Shown: positions 49,301-59,714, counted from the first letter of the stretch. The stretch: 64,000 nt of DNA from Trichopria drosophilae (GCA_030407085.1 CM059582.1:2852001-2916000); one strand, 5' to 3'. The notes: generated by a model from the letters alone, not told the origin. Made by a program: numbers and translations.

Positions 49301-52300
49301 CCATCAAACACTAACGCGTGACCGATATATAAAATAAATACAAGTTGATTTCACCGATTCTGCCACTGATTTTTGAAAAGGACTCACCAGTTCCGAAACG
49401 TCAAAATTATGTGCATTTTTTCCCTCCTATAATACCCTTGTGCGTTGTACTTGTACCTTTAATTTATATTAATTTTAAATTCTCTGCTATTGAGTTCTTA
49501 ATAAATTTTTTTGGGTCCGAAAAAAATCATTTAACAAAACTATTACAAATTACAGTGAGATTGAAAAACATTCAAAATAGGGGACACAAAATGCACATCA
49601 TTTTCTCCACAAATTGCTAGAATTCGATTGAAATTTGTTACGGTGTTTTTGGAGTCGTAGATTACGAAGATTCAAAAAATTCTGTTGAGTTTTTAATATT
49701 TTTCAACTTTTTATCATTCTCACAAAAGACGTTTTTCAAAATTATGCAAAAATAATAAAAACAAGGTCCGTAATAAAGTTTAAAGTCTGGAGCTTGCGCC
49801 GTTTTACAATAGAAGAAAAATAAGTGAAGGTACAATGCAACATTTTCAAAATACAACCGTAGGTTACACGTTTCTCATATTTTTTTTGATGCATAATTAG
49901 AAGAGGGTAAAGTAGCAAAAATTAAAATTGAAAAAATTATAGGGTACAAAAAAAAAACAGCCTTTTTGAAATTTGCCTACCTTTTTACTAGTAAATGTAT
50001 AAGGTTGAAAACCATTTATAAAATAAGCACTTGTCTGTGTTAAAGGGGTTGGTAATTATTACAAATTTAGAAATAATAAATAAATCATTATATGTAGCTT
50101 ATATAGCTTGAATAAATATATATGAATGTTATTTTAAATTATTGACGGTATTTAAGTAGTAAAAAATTCATGAGTTTATTTCTAAAATGAACACAAAATA
50201 ATATTTTGTGTATTCAGCTACAGAAATATGAAATTAACAATATTGTGCTTTTGTTGTATTCTAATGATTCAGTTTTTTTATTTTTATGTCCAGTAAAAAG
50301 AAAGTTCAAAATAAGATTTCATTTTAATAAGTTTTCCTCTAGAAATGTAGGTACTAATTTTAGATACAATAAATTACATTTGTTAACTGCCATGATTGTC
50401 TAGTATTTAAGAAATAGACATTTTTTTTATAAGCTTGATGAAATGTAAGAATTTCACTAGACAATTTTTCTATAGGTAAATTATGTTGAATCCTTTTTTT
50501 ATTAGTTAATAAAATGAAAACGTATTATGTTCTGAGAAAAATGTTTATTTACAAGTTTGGCTGTTAGGTACTTCCATAAGTTGTGATCAAGTTTCAGATC
50601 AAATTAACAAATTTCGTAGAATTAAAATAGTGGCAGCAATTTAATCTCGAAGAATTATATATTTGTCTATGAGTTTGTTATATTTATTATACAAACTGTT
50701 ATTGTCTACATTTGAACTTAACGTATATCTAAAACTTCGTTAAATCAGAAGCAATTCTCATTTCCTATTAAACAACTTTCTTATTAAAATATGTTTTACA
50801 ATTTTTCCCAAAAAATAAAGAACCTAGTTAAAATACCTGTTACCGTTAACATGTAATTATTTTCGATATTATAATGTGCAGTTTACTCAATTTTCTAAAT
50901 GAAAAACAAGAATTTTCGTGTATCGCATTTAGTATTGCACTTCCGGTAGCTTATCGAGCGCGTGCGCATTTTTATTTATGACTCCACCCGGCATAAATAT
51001 TCCAAATCAATCTTGTTTGTTTGTCAAACTAATCGAGTCAATGATTATATACGGATAATTAAATTTGCATCACATTTAACATTTTTGTAAATAAACTTCA
51101 TTGTTTTCGATTGAGAATTTTGCAAAATATCGGCAAATAATATGATGTCCTTCGAAAACTCGTCTTTACATTCAGATAGACGATGGAATTTTTTAATGGT
51201 GTCAGAAAGTTCGATTATTAGATAAGAAATTATTATGCAGCCTTGACACCTTAACATTTCAAACTAATGTTTCAAAATTCGTATATCTTGTAACTTACAC
51301 TTTAGATACTGCTGCTTATCGGAATCGAGGACGATTTTAATTTCAAAAGTATTCTAATTCCAATATATTTTTTTTAACCAAATATTTTTTCATAACATAA
51401 ATCATTTGCATATTTCATAACCAATAACTGTTTTTATATGTTCTTTTAAAATTAATAGACGATGCTTATTTTTGGTCTTTAATTTTTAGGCGTTCATAAA
51501 AAATGTTTCTAACCCTAAATAGATTATAAATGTAGTTTATAAGAAATTACAAATGACTATAATTTTATTTTACAGCATCTGTTGTAAAAGATTTACCAGT
51601 TTTGTATCGTTACACACCCGGCACAAATGTCCTGGGTTTAGTATTTTTCGGCTTGGTGTTTGGCCTCACTTTAGGTACAATGAAGGATGACTTAAAAAAG
51701 CCGTTATTGGATTTTTTCCAATGTTTAGCCGCTGCCACTGCCACACTGACCGACTGGGTTATAAAGTATGAAATTTTTATCAACATTTCAAAAGTTATGA
51801 ATCGCAATTTAATTGAAGAACTGAAAAACGATGAAGACTAAATTCGATGCTTGTTCCAGGTCTGCTCCCGTAGCGGTAATTTTTTTAATAGCCGGAAAAA
51901 TTTTGAAAACGGAAGAATCATTAACAACGCTAGAACGATTAGGAATATTTATATTAACCGTACTTACGGGTCTGGCGATTCACGCTCTCGTCATTTTGCC
52001 ACTTTTGTATTTCATATGCACCCGACGTTCTCCCTACAAAATCCTTATGAAAATGGGTCCGGCATTAGTTACTGCATGCGGCACATCCTCAAGGTTAGCA
52101 TTGGATACATAGATGGCGCGTTTTTCGCAAGTAGCCAAACAATAAACTTATCCACATTACTAAAAAATAAATATAAAGTGCCAAAATGAATTTATTTGAC
52201 TGTGTCCTTACGTTTCCAGCACCGCGACTGTACCAACAACGATTCGGTGTCTTGACAAAATCGGAATTGACCGACGGGTTTCGAGATTCGTAGCACCAAT

Positions 52301-55300
52301 TGGAGCTACCATAAATATGGATGGTATAGCGCTGTATGAAACTATAGGGGCGTTGTTCATCATACAAATGCGAGGTCTAAGGTTATCTATAGCTGAGACG
52401 ATAGCCGTAAGGTACAGTAAATTTTTATACATTATATTACTATACATTTTTATCAAATTTCATCAAATTTATAATTTTTTTTTCTGAAAGAATTTACTCT
52501 CAAAATCTGAATTAGTTAACTACTAATCAATGAGTGAAAAGTCAGTAACCATAATTGTATTGGTAATAATGTTTACTAATAAGACTAAAAAACTACTTAT
52601 CATAATTCAGCGAAATGTTAACATTGCTAATAAAACTGTACTTCACTAATTAAATATTCGCTGTTTTATATCACTACAAATATTTCGTTGGAATGGCCCA
52701 ATATTCACTTTGCTGATAAAATATTTTGATTCGCGTACAATTGCACTTAAGAATTCAAAGTATTCTCTTAATATTGTAACCTACAAATTCATCAATAGTT
52801 ACACGTGGCAATTTAAAAGTCAATAAATTACCCTGTACATATATGAATTTCTGAAGGTCAGAGCGCCTTAAGATCACTCTAACGTAGTATTGATTCACGC
52901 GTTCGTTAATCATATGTACGAAACGCACTGTGTTAGCGTAAATAATTAAGATAAATGATTAGTAGTGATAAATACTAATAAATAAATACTTGTTTAGTAT
53001 CACTTGCACATTATCGTGTATCGGAGCTGCTGGTCTGCCAAGCGGAGGCTATGCGATGCTGATCATGGTACTGAATTCTTTGGGTATACCAGCAGAAGAC
53101 GTAACACTCATTATCGCCGTCGACAGCTTCGTGTAAGTTGTTTTTAATTTCCATTTAATTGTTGGGCCCATCAGAGACGATTTCCATTGATTTAAATTCA
53201 TTAATTCCGGCAGAAGTTAATTTTTTAGTTGATTTTGGAACTTCATTCTCAACAAGAAAAAATATTAATATTGACTTGAAAGTGACCAACCCTACCTCTT
53301 GGGATTGGTGTGGTCAGAATTGCATTTAAATTGCTTCAAAAGCCAATATGGCGCACTATAAATAAAAAATCAAAAAGTTTCGTGTGTTTCGTTCTTTGTG
53401 AATTTTTTCGCATCAATAACGTTGCGGTATCAATCCCTATTCGTGATCAAAAAAACACAAAATTTATGAACTTCAAGTAGATGTTGAAATAGTATGAACT
53501 TTAGAAAACATTCGATAGAACAAAAATCTCTTAGAATTGATTAGAACCTTCTCAAATTTTTTCAGATTTTTTAAATGCCCGCAAATCAAACACTTTTCAG
53601 ACGACTATTTTTTAAATCGCTTGAAACTTTTTTTACATGTTCTAGGAATTAAAAAAATGGATACGTGTCTCGGAAATTTTTTTTTCGAATTTGACGTGAT
53701 GCATTTTATGGCTTCGTTCAAACCTTCATATGTCTGGTATTTATCGAAATGGCCCTGATAGAAATGAAAACATTTTTTGTACAATTCTTGTATAACGTTC
53801 TTATTTACAACGTTAAAGGTATAGGGGAAATGGACAGTGTAAGAAAAAAATGGAGAAATTTCTACTAGGAGGAATCAATTTTTTTTCATTTTGAAGCTGA
53901 AAACCTCAGTTTTTTAATGCTTATTTTTCAGTTAGTATAATATTTTAAAATTAATTTTGACATAGATGAACCTGATTTGAGAACCCAACAAATGAAAAAG
54001 AATAAGATCGGATTCAGAAATTATGTTTCCAATCAGGTTTCTTAAAGTTTTGAACTGAGGAGCAACCTAATTCGAAGATCATCGATTTAATACTTTCACA
54101 TGGATTTCCGAATATAATAATAATAATAATAAACCTCTTTATTCCGCAAGAATAATTGTACAAGGGGCGAGACACAACACAATGATGTTTTGCAGCCTAA
54201 CCCAAAGAAAAAACTGAAAAACAAATGTTACGTCCATGACAGGCATTGTTTACCTTCACATATTTATTACATACTTACTTATACCCAAGTGTGTCTCACC
54301 GATTGGAATGAAACTTTGCATACGTGTATCGAAAAGTATTGGACACGTAATTTTCTTTTTTGTGCCCTTAAATCGTTTTAGGGGGTAAAAACTACCCCCT
54401 GTATGATACGTTTGTATATATTTATCACATTAACTGTTTAATAACGCATCTAAAATAATTAAAATGATTGCAAATTATTAAACATTGGCAAATCCACATG
54501 AAAATAACTACTTGAGGGGTTTTTGGGATCGCTTAAGCCAACGTTTCATCCGCCATATTGGATCCGCCATTTTGAATTTTCGGAATCTGACACCAAATTC
54601 GTATTCAGCGACCCCAAAAACCGCCAAAGTAGCTATTTTCATGTGGATTTGTCAACATTACCAATGTTTCATCCGCCATATTGAATGTGGTCCCAAATTA
54701 CATGTCCAATGAATCCGCCATTGGAAATGTTGACAAATCCACATGAAAATAGCTACTTTGGCGGTTTTTGGGGTCGCTGAATACAAATTTGGTGTCAGAT
54801 TCCCAAAATTCAAAATGGCGGATCCAATATGGCGGATAAAACGTTGACTTAAGCGATCCCAAAAACCCCTCAAGTAGTTATTTTCATGTGGATTTGCAAA
54901 TGTTTGATAATTTGCAGTCATTTTAATTATTTTAGCTTCGTTATTAAACAGTTAATGAGATAAATATATACAAACGTATCATACATTGGGGGGGGGGGGG
55001 GGGTGGTTTTTACCTAAAACGATTTAAGGGCCAACAAAAAAAATTACGTGTCCAACATTCTTCGATACTCCACACGTATGCAAAGTTTCATTCCAATTGG
55101 TGAGACACACTTGGGTAGGGTTACTTGTTAGTTCCGGTGAAATTGATTACATTTTAGTTCGCGTTTTCATGTAATAAACTGCTTTAATGTTCTTTAGGTT
55201 ATGTTTATGTTCTATTCACGTATTATATCAGATTAGAAGAATGAAAAGATTTTCATGAAAATGGTCAAGAAACCGAAATAAAATGTATTGAATTCGATTT

Positions 55301-58300
55301 AATTCTTTTTCGTCCGCTGAGAATTTGAACAAAATACGAATTTTGCTATAAATGGTATAAATGAAAAATACCAAAATGCACACCCTGGTAAAAATGGGGC
55401 ATTACTTAAGAGTGACTGTAAGAGTGTCAAAGGAGTTTGAAAAGCGTTAGAAAAGCGTGCCAAAAGTGTTAACAAAGAGTGAATTTAATATTAAATATTA
55501 TTATTATTAACTACCCAGTAAACGAAAACGAATAGAAGGTTAAAAATACAAATTGAAATGAATTCAAGTGAATTAAAATGAATTAAAACGCATGAAAACG
55601 ATTAATTGAATCCACTTTTTAATTCATTTTAAATCACTTGAATTCATTTCAATTCGTATTTTTAACTTTCTATTCGTTTTCGTTTACAGGGTATATATTA
55701 ATTTATTATTAAATATTTTATTTTTATAATTAATAAAATTCTAGATGTGTATGCAGATTTTAAATCAATTTTACGTAATTAATTAATATTTAAAGAATAT
55801 GTATATATTTTTTATAATACAATGTTGCTGAAGTCTATTTTTTTCATTACCTTAGGCACACGCACACAGATTTTTTTAAGTAAAAGTGTAGATGATGTAT
55901 ATATTATTATTTGGAATATTCGTAATGCAAAATGTTTATTTCATTACTTCTTCTAAAATTGATTCCATTTCAATAAAAATCACCGGAGACATGAAGGTTT
56001 GAATGATGCATAAAACGCATCACATTAAAAATTGAAATCCTTATATCTTCGACAACGACAAAAATTACACTTGAGTTATTTGATTACACTTTTTAATCAA
56101 TCACGTTTCAATACTTACATGAATTGTTACTAATACCTGTATACATAAATTGATATAAGTAGAATTTATAAGAATTCAGATCGTAAGTCTTGTTAAAAGA
56201 ATAAAAAAATAGTTTAGAATGATCTCATAATGTGTTCTACCCCTGCGGAAAAAATACTGTAGAACATGATTCAAAAAACATATAGAGCACCACACAAATT
56301 ATATTTACTAAGAAAAAAAGCAGCTAAATACCTGAATTTTTATGTTATAGAAATGTTGAGGACTTAGAGTTTTATTAAAAATTTCCTTCAAAACAGTAAG
56401 TAACATTGCGAATCCCGTGTAAAAAGACCTCGTCTTAAATTTAACTTTGTATGGTGCAAAATCTATACTATGTAAAAACCATACAAAGTTAAATTTAGTT
56501 TAATTATAATAAAATTTAAGTTTAATTATTAATAAAATTAGTTTTGAATAAAATTGTAACCTTTAACATTTCTATAACGTTAATATTCAGGTATTTAGCT
56601 ACTTTTTTTCTTAGTAAATACAATTTGAACGGTGTTCTATAGGTTTTCTGAATCGTATATATATAATATTTTCTCGGCAGGGACAAGAGGTCAGATACAT
56701 CAAATTATGAAGTTTTTCTCAACGTAATATAATTACGAGATCATTATGATCTCAATCTCAGAAAAACCTCATTATTTGACGCAGTTGAGCTCTTATAGAA
56801 CACATTATGAGATCATCATGAACTATTTTGTATTCTACCATCTGGGTAATTTCTTAAAATAAATTTGTAAGAACTGAGATTAGAAAAAAATTTCAAGTTA
56901 TCAAATAAATAAATTTCTAACATGTAGTCTCAGTTACATTCAGCACGTTTTAATTATTTTTTGACCGCAAAAGTCTCATAACTGTAAACGAAGCCCAGCA
57001 AATTTAATTCATTTTTTATTCCATTTCTGTCCATTCCTATTTGAATTGCTTAATTACAATTTTATTCCTATATTTATCGTGTATCGTCTCAGTAATTGCA
57101 AATTCAATGAAAATCAATTGAAATTCATTCTGTGTATTGTTTTTGAACTTGTTTTTTAGCTTCTACAATAAATTTTAAATGAAAAAATATTTTCTAGTAT
57201 ATTTTATAACAATATATTGTATCAATATATTGTAATATATTGTATCTAGTGTATTTTATAACAATTTATTGAAATAATTTGTACTTTTCTCGTTTTAAAA
57301 ATCATCGAATTTAATGAGATTAATTATTACCCTCTGAAAATCATGCATTTTCTTATTTAAATCCATTGTAGACGATACGAAAACTAGTTCAGAAACAATA
57401 AACTGAATGAATTTGTCATTTAATTAACTTTGCTTCATGCTTCATACTTCATACTTTGCAAGAAGGATATTACAGTTTGACGTATCAGCTTTCAGGCGTT
57501 AATGCAAATAATTAACCCATTAACGCCTGAAATGACAATTTTTATACTTTATTTTCAATGAAGTATTTTGTATCAAAATCAAAGGTGAAAACAATTGAGA
57601 GGTACGTATCCTACTGTTTTCGAGGTCGCTCTTCAAGATTCAGAGGTCAAAATTGAATTTCAACCATCAGAAATTCCAATATGGCGCCGAATATGAAAAA
57701 AATTTTCAAAAAATTGGGAATTTTTTATCCTTATCAATCCTTATCCTTAATAGCTCGAAAAAAATTCATAGGAATAAATAATTCCCAATTTTTTGGAATT
57801 TTTAAAAAATTTCGGCGCCATATTGGAATTCCTGATGGCTGAAACTTAATTTTGACCTCGGAATCTTGAAGAGTGACCTCGAAAACAATAGGATATACCT
57901 TTCAATTGTTTTCAATTTCGATTTTGATACGAAATACTTGATTGAAAATGAAGTATAAAAAATGCCATTTCAGGCGTTAATGGGTTAAAACAAAAGACAT
58001 ATACAAAAATCGTGATTTTGAAATATCTTTTTATCTATTTGAAATTTCTAATATTATTTATCAAGTTGTGAAGAAAATAATTAGAAGATTTCTCGAGAAA
58101 CAATTTGCGTCCGTCACTAATTTTTCGTAAGAGTTGAGTGTGATATTCTACTTTATTTATAAAAAATGTCAATCTTTTTGAATTTGTTTGGAAATAATCA
58201 ATTGTTTATTTCCAAATAATTTTTCTATTGTCATGTTTCGGAGTTTGGATTTGAAGTTTCTAAACTTCTGTACATTTCTTCTGCAAAATCTCATTATTTT

Positions 58301-59477
58301 TTATTGTATCTTTTCCGTAGTAATTTTAACTTTAATGTTTTTATTTGAATTATAAAATCATGGTACGATTCTAATATTTTCTAGTTTTTTATTGATTAAT
58401 TACGAATATTGTAAACCATTTATTTCCTTTCAAATAAAATTTCGAAACTATGATGCTGAAGCTAGCAGCAGATTCACAGCAGCGGTTTTAAGAAAACTGT
58501 GGAAATAGATAATTTCTTATTAAAAATTATGTGCATTTAAACATTTTTAGACAAATTTCATGCAAATAATCTGTTTTGGCCATTTTAATGGCTAAAAACC
58601 ATAGTTTTTTCTAATCTGCTGCTGCGAATCTGCTGGTAGCTTCAGCGTCATTTCCAAACTGAACCTTTAGTGAGATGAGACAAGTACAGTGGTCCCAAAG
58701 TAGATCCAAAGTTCTACGGCCGTCCAAAGTTATACATTTTCCCCATCCAAAGTTATATTATTCATTTCCCCTCTTCCCCCACCATAACGTGTCGATGTTG
58801 CTTCACGGCGGCACTCAAACACAAGCACACAGTGGACAGAACCACTGTCGGTAGAATTTGATTTAACACTTCGGTAATCGGTTGTTTTATGGGTTTGGTT
58901 AAGTTAGTCCCACACATTCGCAAGTTGCAACAGACATAAACGAAAATACGGCAGTGGGGGTAGTGAGGGGATATAACTTTGGACAGTCGGCCGCCATATT
59001 GGAAAACCCGACCGCATAACTTAGGATGGGGACTACTATAAATTTGATATAAACAAAAGCAAAACTCCAAAAGTTTAGGATTATGACTACTCACCAACAT
59101 TCTTAAAAAATCATTTGATTTATTAAGAATTTATTACATTACGATTCATATTATTTCAATAGTCAATAAATAACACATCTTATTTTTAAGTAAGTAATTT
59201 TTATTTATACTTAAAAATTATATTACACAATACATTTCAATATCTTAACGTTTATTTACACGAGTCATTTCCACACGTTATTCGTTATCTATTTTGATAA
59301 TTATAAATTTATTGCTAAAAATATAAAAACATTTTCAAAAATTACCTTTAACAACTTCATTTCTTTTACAGAGATCGATTCAGAACAATGGTAAATATTG
59401 TCGCCGACAGCTTGGGTGCAGGTCTCATCAATGATCTCAGCAAAAAAAATCAGCAAGGATTGTGTTGTAGTTTTTAA
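40173..59477 (+). CDS. Eaat: Divergent excitatory amino acid transporter (SLC1 family), 9 coding exons
   Basis: Joined exons: 40173-40392, 44236-44440, 48072-48114, 48457-48499, 51576-51765, 51860-52093, 52220-52411, 52998-53132, 59372-59477 (1368 nt, 455 codons). All junctions are GT-AG and in phase. Seen: TM1-TM2 with [22 protein letters not shown]3; an extracellular loop with Asn120 (NVS); TM4-6; HP1 GTSSSTATVP (309-317); TM7 NMDG (344-347); HP2; TM8 with DRFRTMVN (422-429). Known: EAATs co-transport Glu/Asp with sodium and a proton, and counter-transport potassium. Asp422, Arg425 and Asn429 match EAAT1 Asp476, Arg479 and Asn483. Odd: Ile348 replaces the ligand-contact Thr, HP2 reads GLPSGG for the usual GIPQAG, and Ser419 replaces Trp. 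The N-terminus is short; an upstream coding exon is possible. Not a pseudogene by reading frame. Substrate uncertain. Confidence 0.88.
41418..41640 (+). other. Orphan exon-like open frame in EAAT intron 1
   Basis: An open frame of 73 codons without ATG until codon 44 (41547), ending at TGA 41638-41640. A TATATTCTTAG acceptor-like site ends at 41451 and a donor-like GACGAT|GTGAGA sits at 41627. Read from 41454 it gives [20 protein letters not shown] and a Lys/Asn-rich continuation, less AT-skewed than flanking intron. An exon 41452-41627 would accept the phase of EAAT exon 1 but not match exon 2, so it is not a simple cassette exon. Unrecognised; could be a relic of another gene. Confidence 0.3.
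43540..43720. repeat. Relic of the GCCATTTTGAAT dispersed family in EAAT intron 1
   Basis: Ordered words CGGATCC, TTGCCATTTTGAATT, TATTCAGCGACCTCATAAACC, ACCATATTGAAACTGCCATTTT match the arms of the 54282-55117 element. Confidence 0.5.
44236..44440 (+). CDS. Eaat: EAAT coding exon 2 (TM3 and extracellular loop)
   Basis: Acceptor TTTTTAG|GACGCA, donor AATGCG|GTAAAA. Encodes [20 protein letters not shown], then PGEWRRNYG and one N-glycosylation sequon (Asn120). Confidence 0.9.
44518..45176. mobile_element. Diverged copy of the piggyBac-type MITE
   Basis: TTAA at 44518-44521 is followed by CATATTAATGCCTATAATGA, then ATTTTGTATCAAAATCAAAA. The right part has TTTGATTTTGATGCAAGATAC and TTTCAGGCGTTCATGG. 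These match both ends of the intact element at 57512-57988 in order and spacing. Confidence 0.6.
46493..46999 (-). CDS. Small heat shock protein, alpha-crystallin (HSP20) family, lethal(2)essential-for-life-like
   Basis: Single exon, 168 aa, stop TGA at 46493-46495. The start is the ATG at 46999: [18 protein letters not shown] fits the family N-terminus (MxVVP...RDWWD), and the only in-frame triplet nine codons upstream is TTG. ATP-independent chaperone that holds unfolding proteins as oligomers in the cytosol. Seen: alpha-crystallin domain about residues 60-141 with [11 protein letters not shown] and [12 protein letters not shown]; a V-P-V motif (149-151) in the place of the C-terminal IXI motif. 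Eight Trp lie within the first 50 residues and three Cys in the tail. Lys113 sits where alpha-B-crystallin has Arg120. It lies wholly inside EAAT intron 2 on the opposite strand. I could not place a convincing heat-shock element upstream. Confidence 0.93.
   Translation of the reverse strand: MALVPTSSSLLRDWWDDWPLTTFDRSWPLLDRPHSFWTRHWRYWDRPWRSIFNEPLDGVTKVEDDKYKYKVTLDMRSFSPSEINVKTFGNTVTVEAKQEKRGLYNVTSREFTKTYEIPEGHDVYNISSNLSSSGYLTINAPKLPGTKVVPVRCWCGKLGCTLGRRYRY
48072..48114 (+). CDS. Eaat: EAAT coding exon 3 (43-nt microexon)
   Basis: Acceptor TTCCACAG|TAACCT, donor CAACAG|GTGAGT. Encodes [15 protein letters not shown], matching the invariant NxxPxNLxxAxxQQ block of EAATs. Confidence 0.92.
48457..48499 (+). 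CDS. Eaat: EAAT coding exon 4 (43-nt microexon)
   Basis: Acceptor TTTGCAG|TATCAA, donor ACACAAG|GTAATA. Encodes [14 protein letters not shown], the variable loop after the ACxQQ block. Phase joins both neighbours exactly. Confidence 0.82.
51576..51765 (+). CDS. Eaat: EAAT coding exon 5 (TM4)
   Basis: Acceptor TTTTACAG|CATCTG, donor GGTTATAAA|GTATGA. Encodes [20 protein letters not shown] and [19 protein letters not shown]. Confidence 0.9.
51860..52093 (+). CDS. Eaat: EAAT coding exon 6 (TM5, TM6, start of HP1)
   Basis: Follows a 94-nt intron. Acceptor GTTCCAG|GTCTGC, donor CCTCAAG|GTTAGC. Encodes [31 protein letters not shown] and [11 protein letters not shown]. Confidence 0.92.
52220..52411 (+). 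CDS. Eaat: EAAT coding exon 7 (HP1 end, TM7)
   Basis: Acceptor GTTTCCAG|CACCGC, donor GCCGTAAG|GTACAG. Encodes [31 protein letters not shown]. The Ile after NMDG is codon ATA at 52326-52328. Confidence 0.93.
52998..53132 (+). CDS. Eaat: EAAT coding exon 8 (HP2, TM8 start)
   Basis: Acceptor TTGTTTAG|TATCAC, donor TTCGT|GTAAGT. Encodes [20 protein letters not shown] and LIIAVDSF. Confidence 0.92.
54114..54180 (-). mobile_element. Possible 3' end of a non-LTR retrotransposon, minus orientation
   Basis: A (TAA)n run directly followed by CCTCTTTATTCCGCAAG reads, on the minus strand, as an AATAAA-bearing tail ending in (TTA)n. A similar AATAATAAACGTCTTTATTACACAAG-type end occurs at 63974-64000. 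No reverse-transcriptase frame is visible. Confidence 0.3.
54282..55117. mobile_element. 836-bp long inverted-repeat (foldback-like) element
   Basis: Left arm 54282-54659 and right arm 54726-55117 are reverse complements over nearly their whole length around a 66-nt spacer, from ACCCAAGTGTGTCTCACC to GGTGAGACACACTTGGGT. The arms contain GGCGGATCCAATATGGCGGA. A 16-G run at 54988-55003 faces only five-base G and C runs in the left arm. No transposase; the mirrored open frames on the two strands are a by-product of the palindrome. Confidence 0.85.
54988..55003 (+). repeat. G16 homopolymer
   Basis: Uninterrupted guanines inside the right arm of the long inverted repeat. Confidence 0.9.
55514..55691. 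mobile_element. Palindromic MITE, CCCAGTAAACG family, copy 1
   Basis: Starts CCCAGTAAACGAAAACGAAT and ends with its near reverse complement, ...CGTTTTCGTTTACAGGG. The arms run through AATTGAAATGAATTCAAGTG almost to the centre, so nearly the whole element is one hairpin. A second copy is at 63750-63882. Confidence 0.85.
56219..56816. mobile_element. About 600-bp element with perfect 21-bp terminal inverted repeats
   Basis: 56219-56239 (ATGATCTCATAATGTGTTCTA) and 56796-56816 are exact reverse complements. Inner arms (about 56268-56345 and 56590-56665, with CTAAATACCTGAA/TTCAGGTATTTAG) and a central CATACAAAGTTAAATTTA palindrome pair as well. No coding frame. Confidence 0.8.
57512..57988. mobile_element. 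piggyBac-type MITE with TTAA target duplication
   Basis: TTAA (57512-57515), then CCCATTAACGCCTGAAATG; the right end is CATTTCAGGCGTTAATGGG and TTAA (57985-57988). The TTAA target and CCC...GGG termini are hallmarks of piggyBac. The arms extend far inward (AATATGGCGCCGAA against TTCGGCGCCATATT). Non-autonomous. A stray inverted TIR fragment TTTCAGGCGTTAATG lies just upstream at 57490-57504. Confidence 0.88.
58450..58651. mobile_element. About 200-bp hairpin MITE
   Basis: ATGATGCTGAAGCTAGCAGC at the left end pairs with GCTGGTAGCTTCAGCGTCAT at the right, and the arms continue inward through GATTC...GCAGC and AGAAAACT. Confidence 0.75.
58685..59040. mobile_element. TA-target MITE, TACAGTGGTCC type
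   Basis: Begins TACAGTGGTCCCAAAG and ends GGGGACTACTATA; internal CCAAAGTTATA pairs with TATAACTTTGG. TA target and CAGT-type ends indicate a Tc1/mariner/pogo-related non-autonomous element. The minus-strand open frame inside is not a gene. Confidence 0.75.
59372..59477 (+). CDS. Eaat: EAAT last coding exon (TM8 end, C-terminus)
   Basis: Acceptor TTTTACAG|AGATCG after a 6.2-kb transposon-filled intron. Encodes [18 protein letters not shown] and a short tail [13 protein letters not shown], stop TAA 59475-59477. The tail is shorter than in most EAATs. Confidence 0.92.
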
Positions 59478-59634
59478 TCTTGTTTGACTTGTACACTGTA
59501 CAAGACGAAAGCTGTAAGCGCAAATTTCAGGAGACGTTTCAATAGAATCTAAAGTCGCCTGAAATTTGTACTTGTCAGTTACTTGTAAATAACAGTATAA
59601 TGAAAATGGAAATATTTGTGTCTCTTTATAAAAA

Positions 59635-59640
59635 AATAAA
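59635..59640 (+). terminator. Poly(A) signal AATAAA for EAAT
   Basis: First AATAAA, about 160 nt after the EAAT stop and before the convergent Trmt6 end. Confidence 0.55.
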
Positions 59641-59708
59641 CGTTATAGAACACATATTTACAAAAATGAAAATTACTTCTTCGTTGTTCCACTATTGTTA
59701 ACTTTTTC

Positions 59709-59714
59709 TTTAAT
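59709..59714 (-). terminator. Candidate poly(A) signal ATTAAA for Trmt6
   Basis: TTTAAT on the plus strand reads ATTAAA on the minus strand, about 85 nt beyond the Trmt6 stop. Confidence 0.35.

Larger units (their letters stand above)
53133..59371. other. EAAT intron 8, transposon-packed
   Basis: 6.2 kb holding at least six separate palindromic elements, listed individually, with AT-rich DNA between them. No coding frame outside repeats. Confidence 0.7.

Noticed and set aside
54485..54921. Two open frames on opposite strands encoding almost the same 60-residue peptide
   Set aside because: They arise from the palindromic arms of the long inverted repeat; no family resemblance.
58762..59100. 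112-codon minus-strand frame
   Set aside because: Contained almost wholly in the TACAGTGGTCC MITE.
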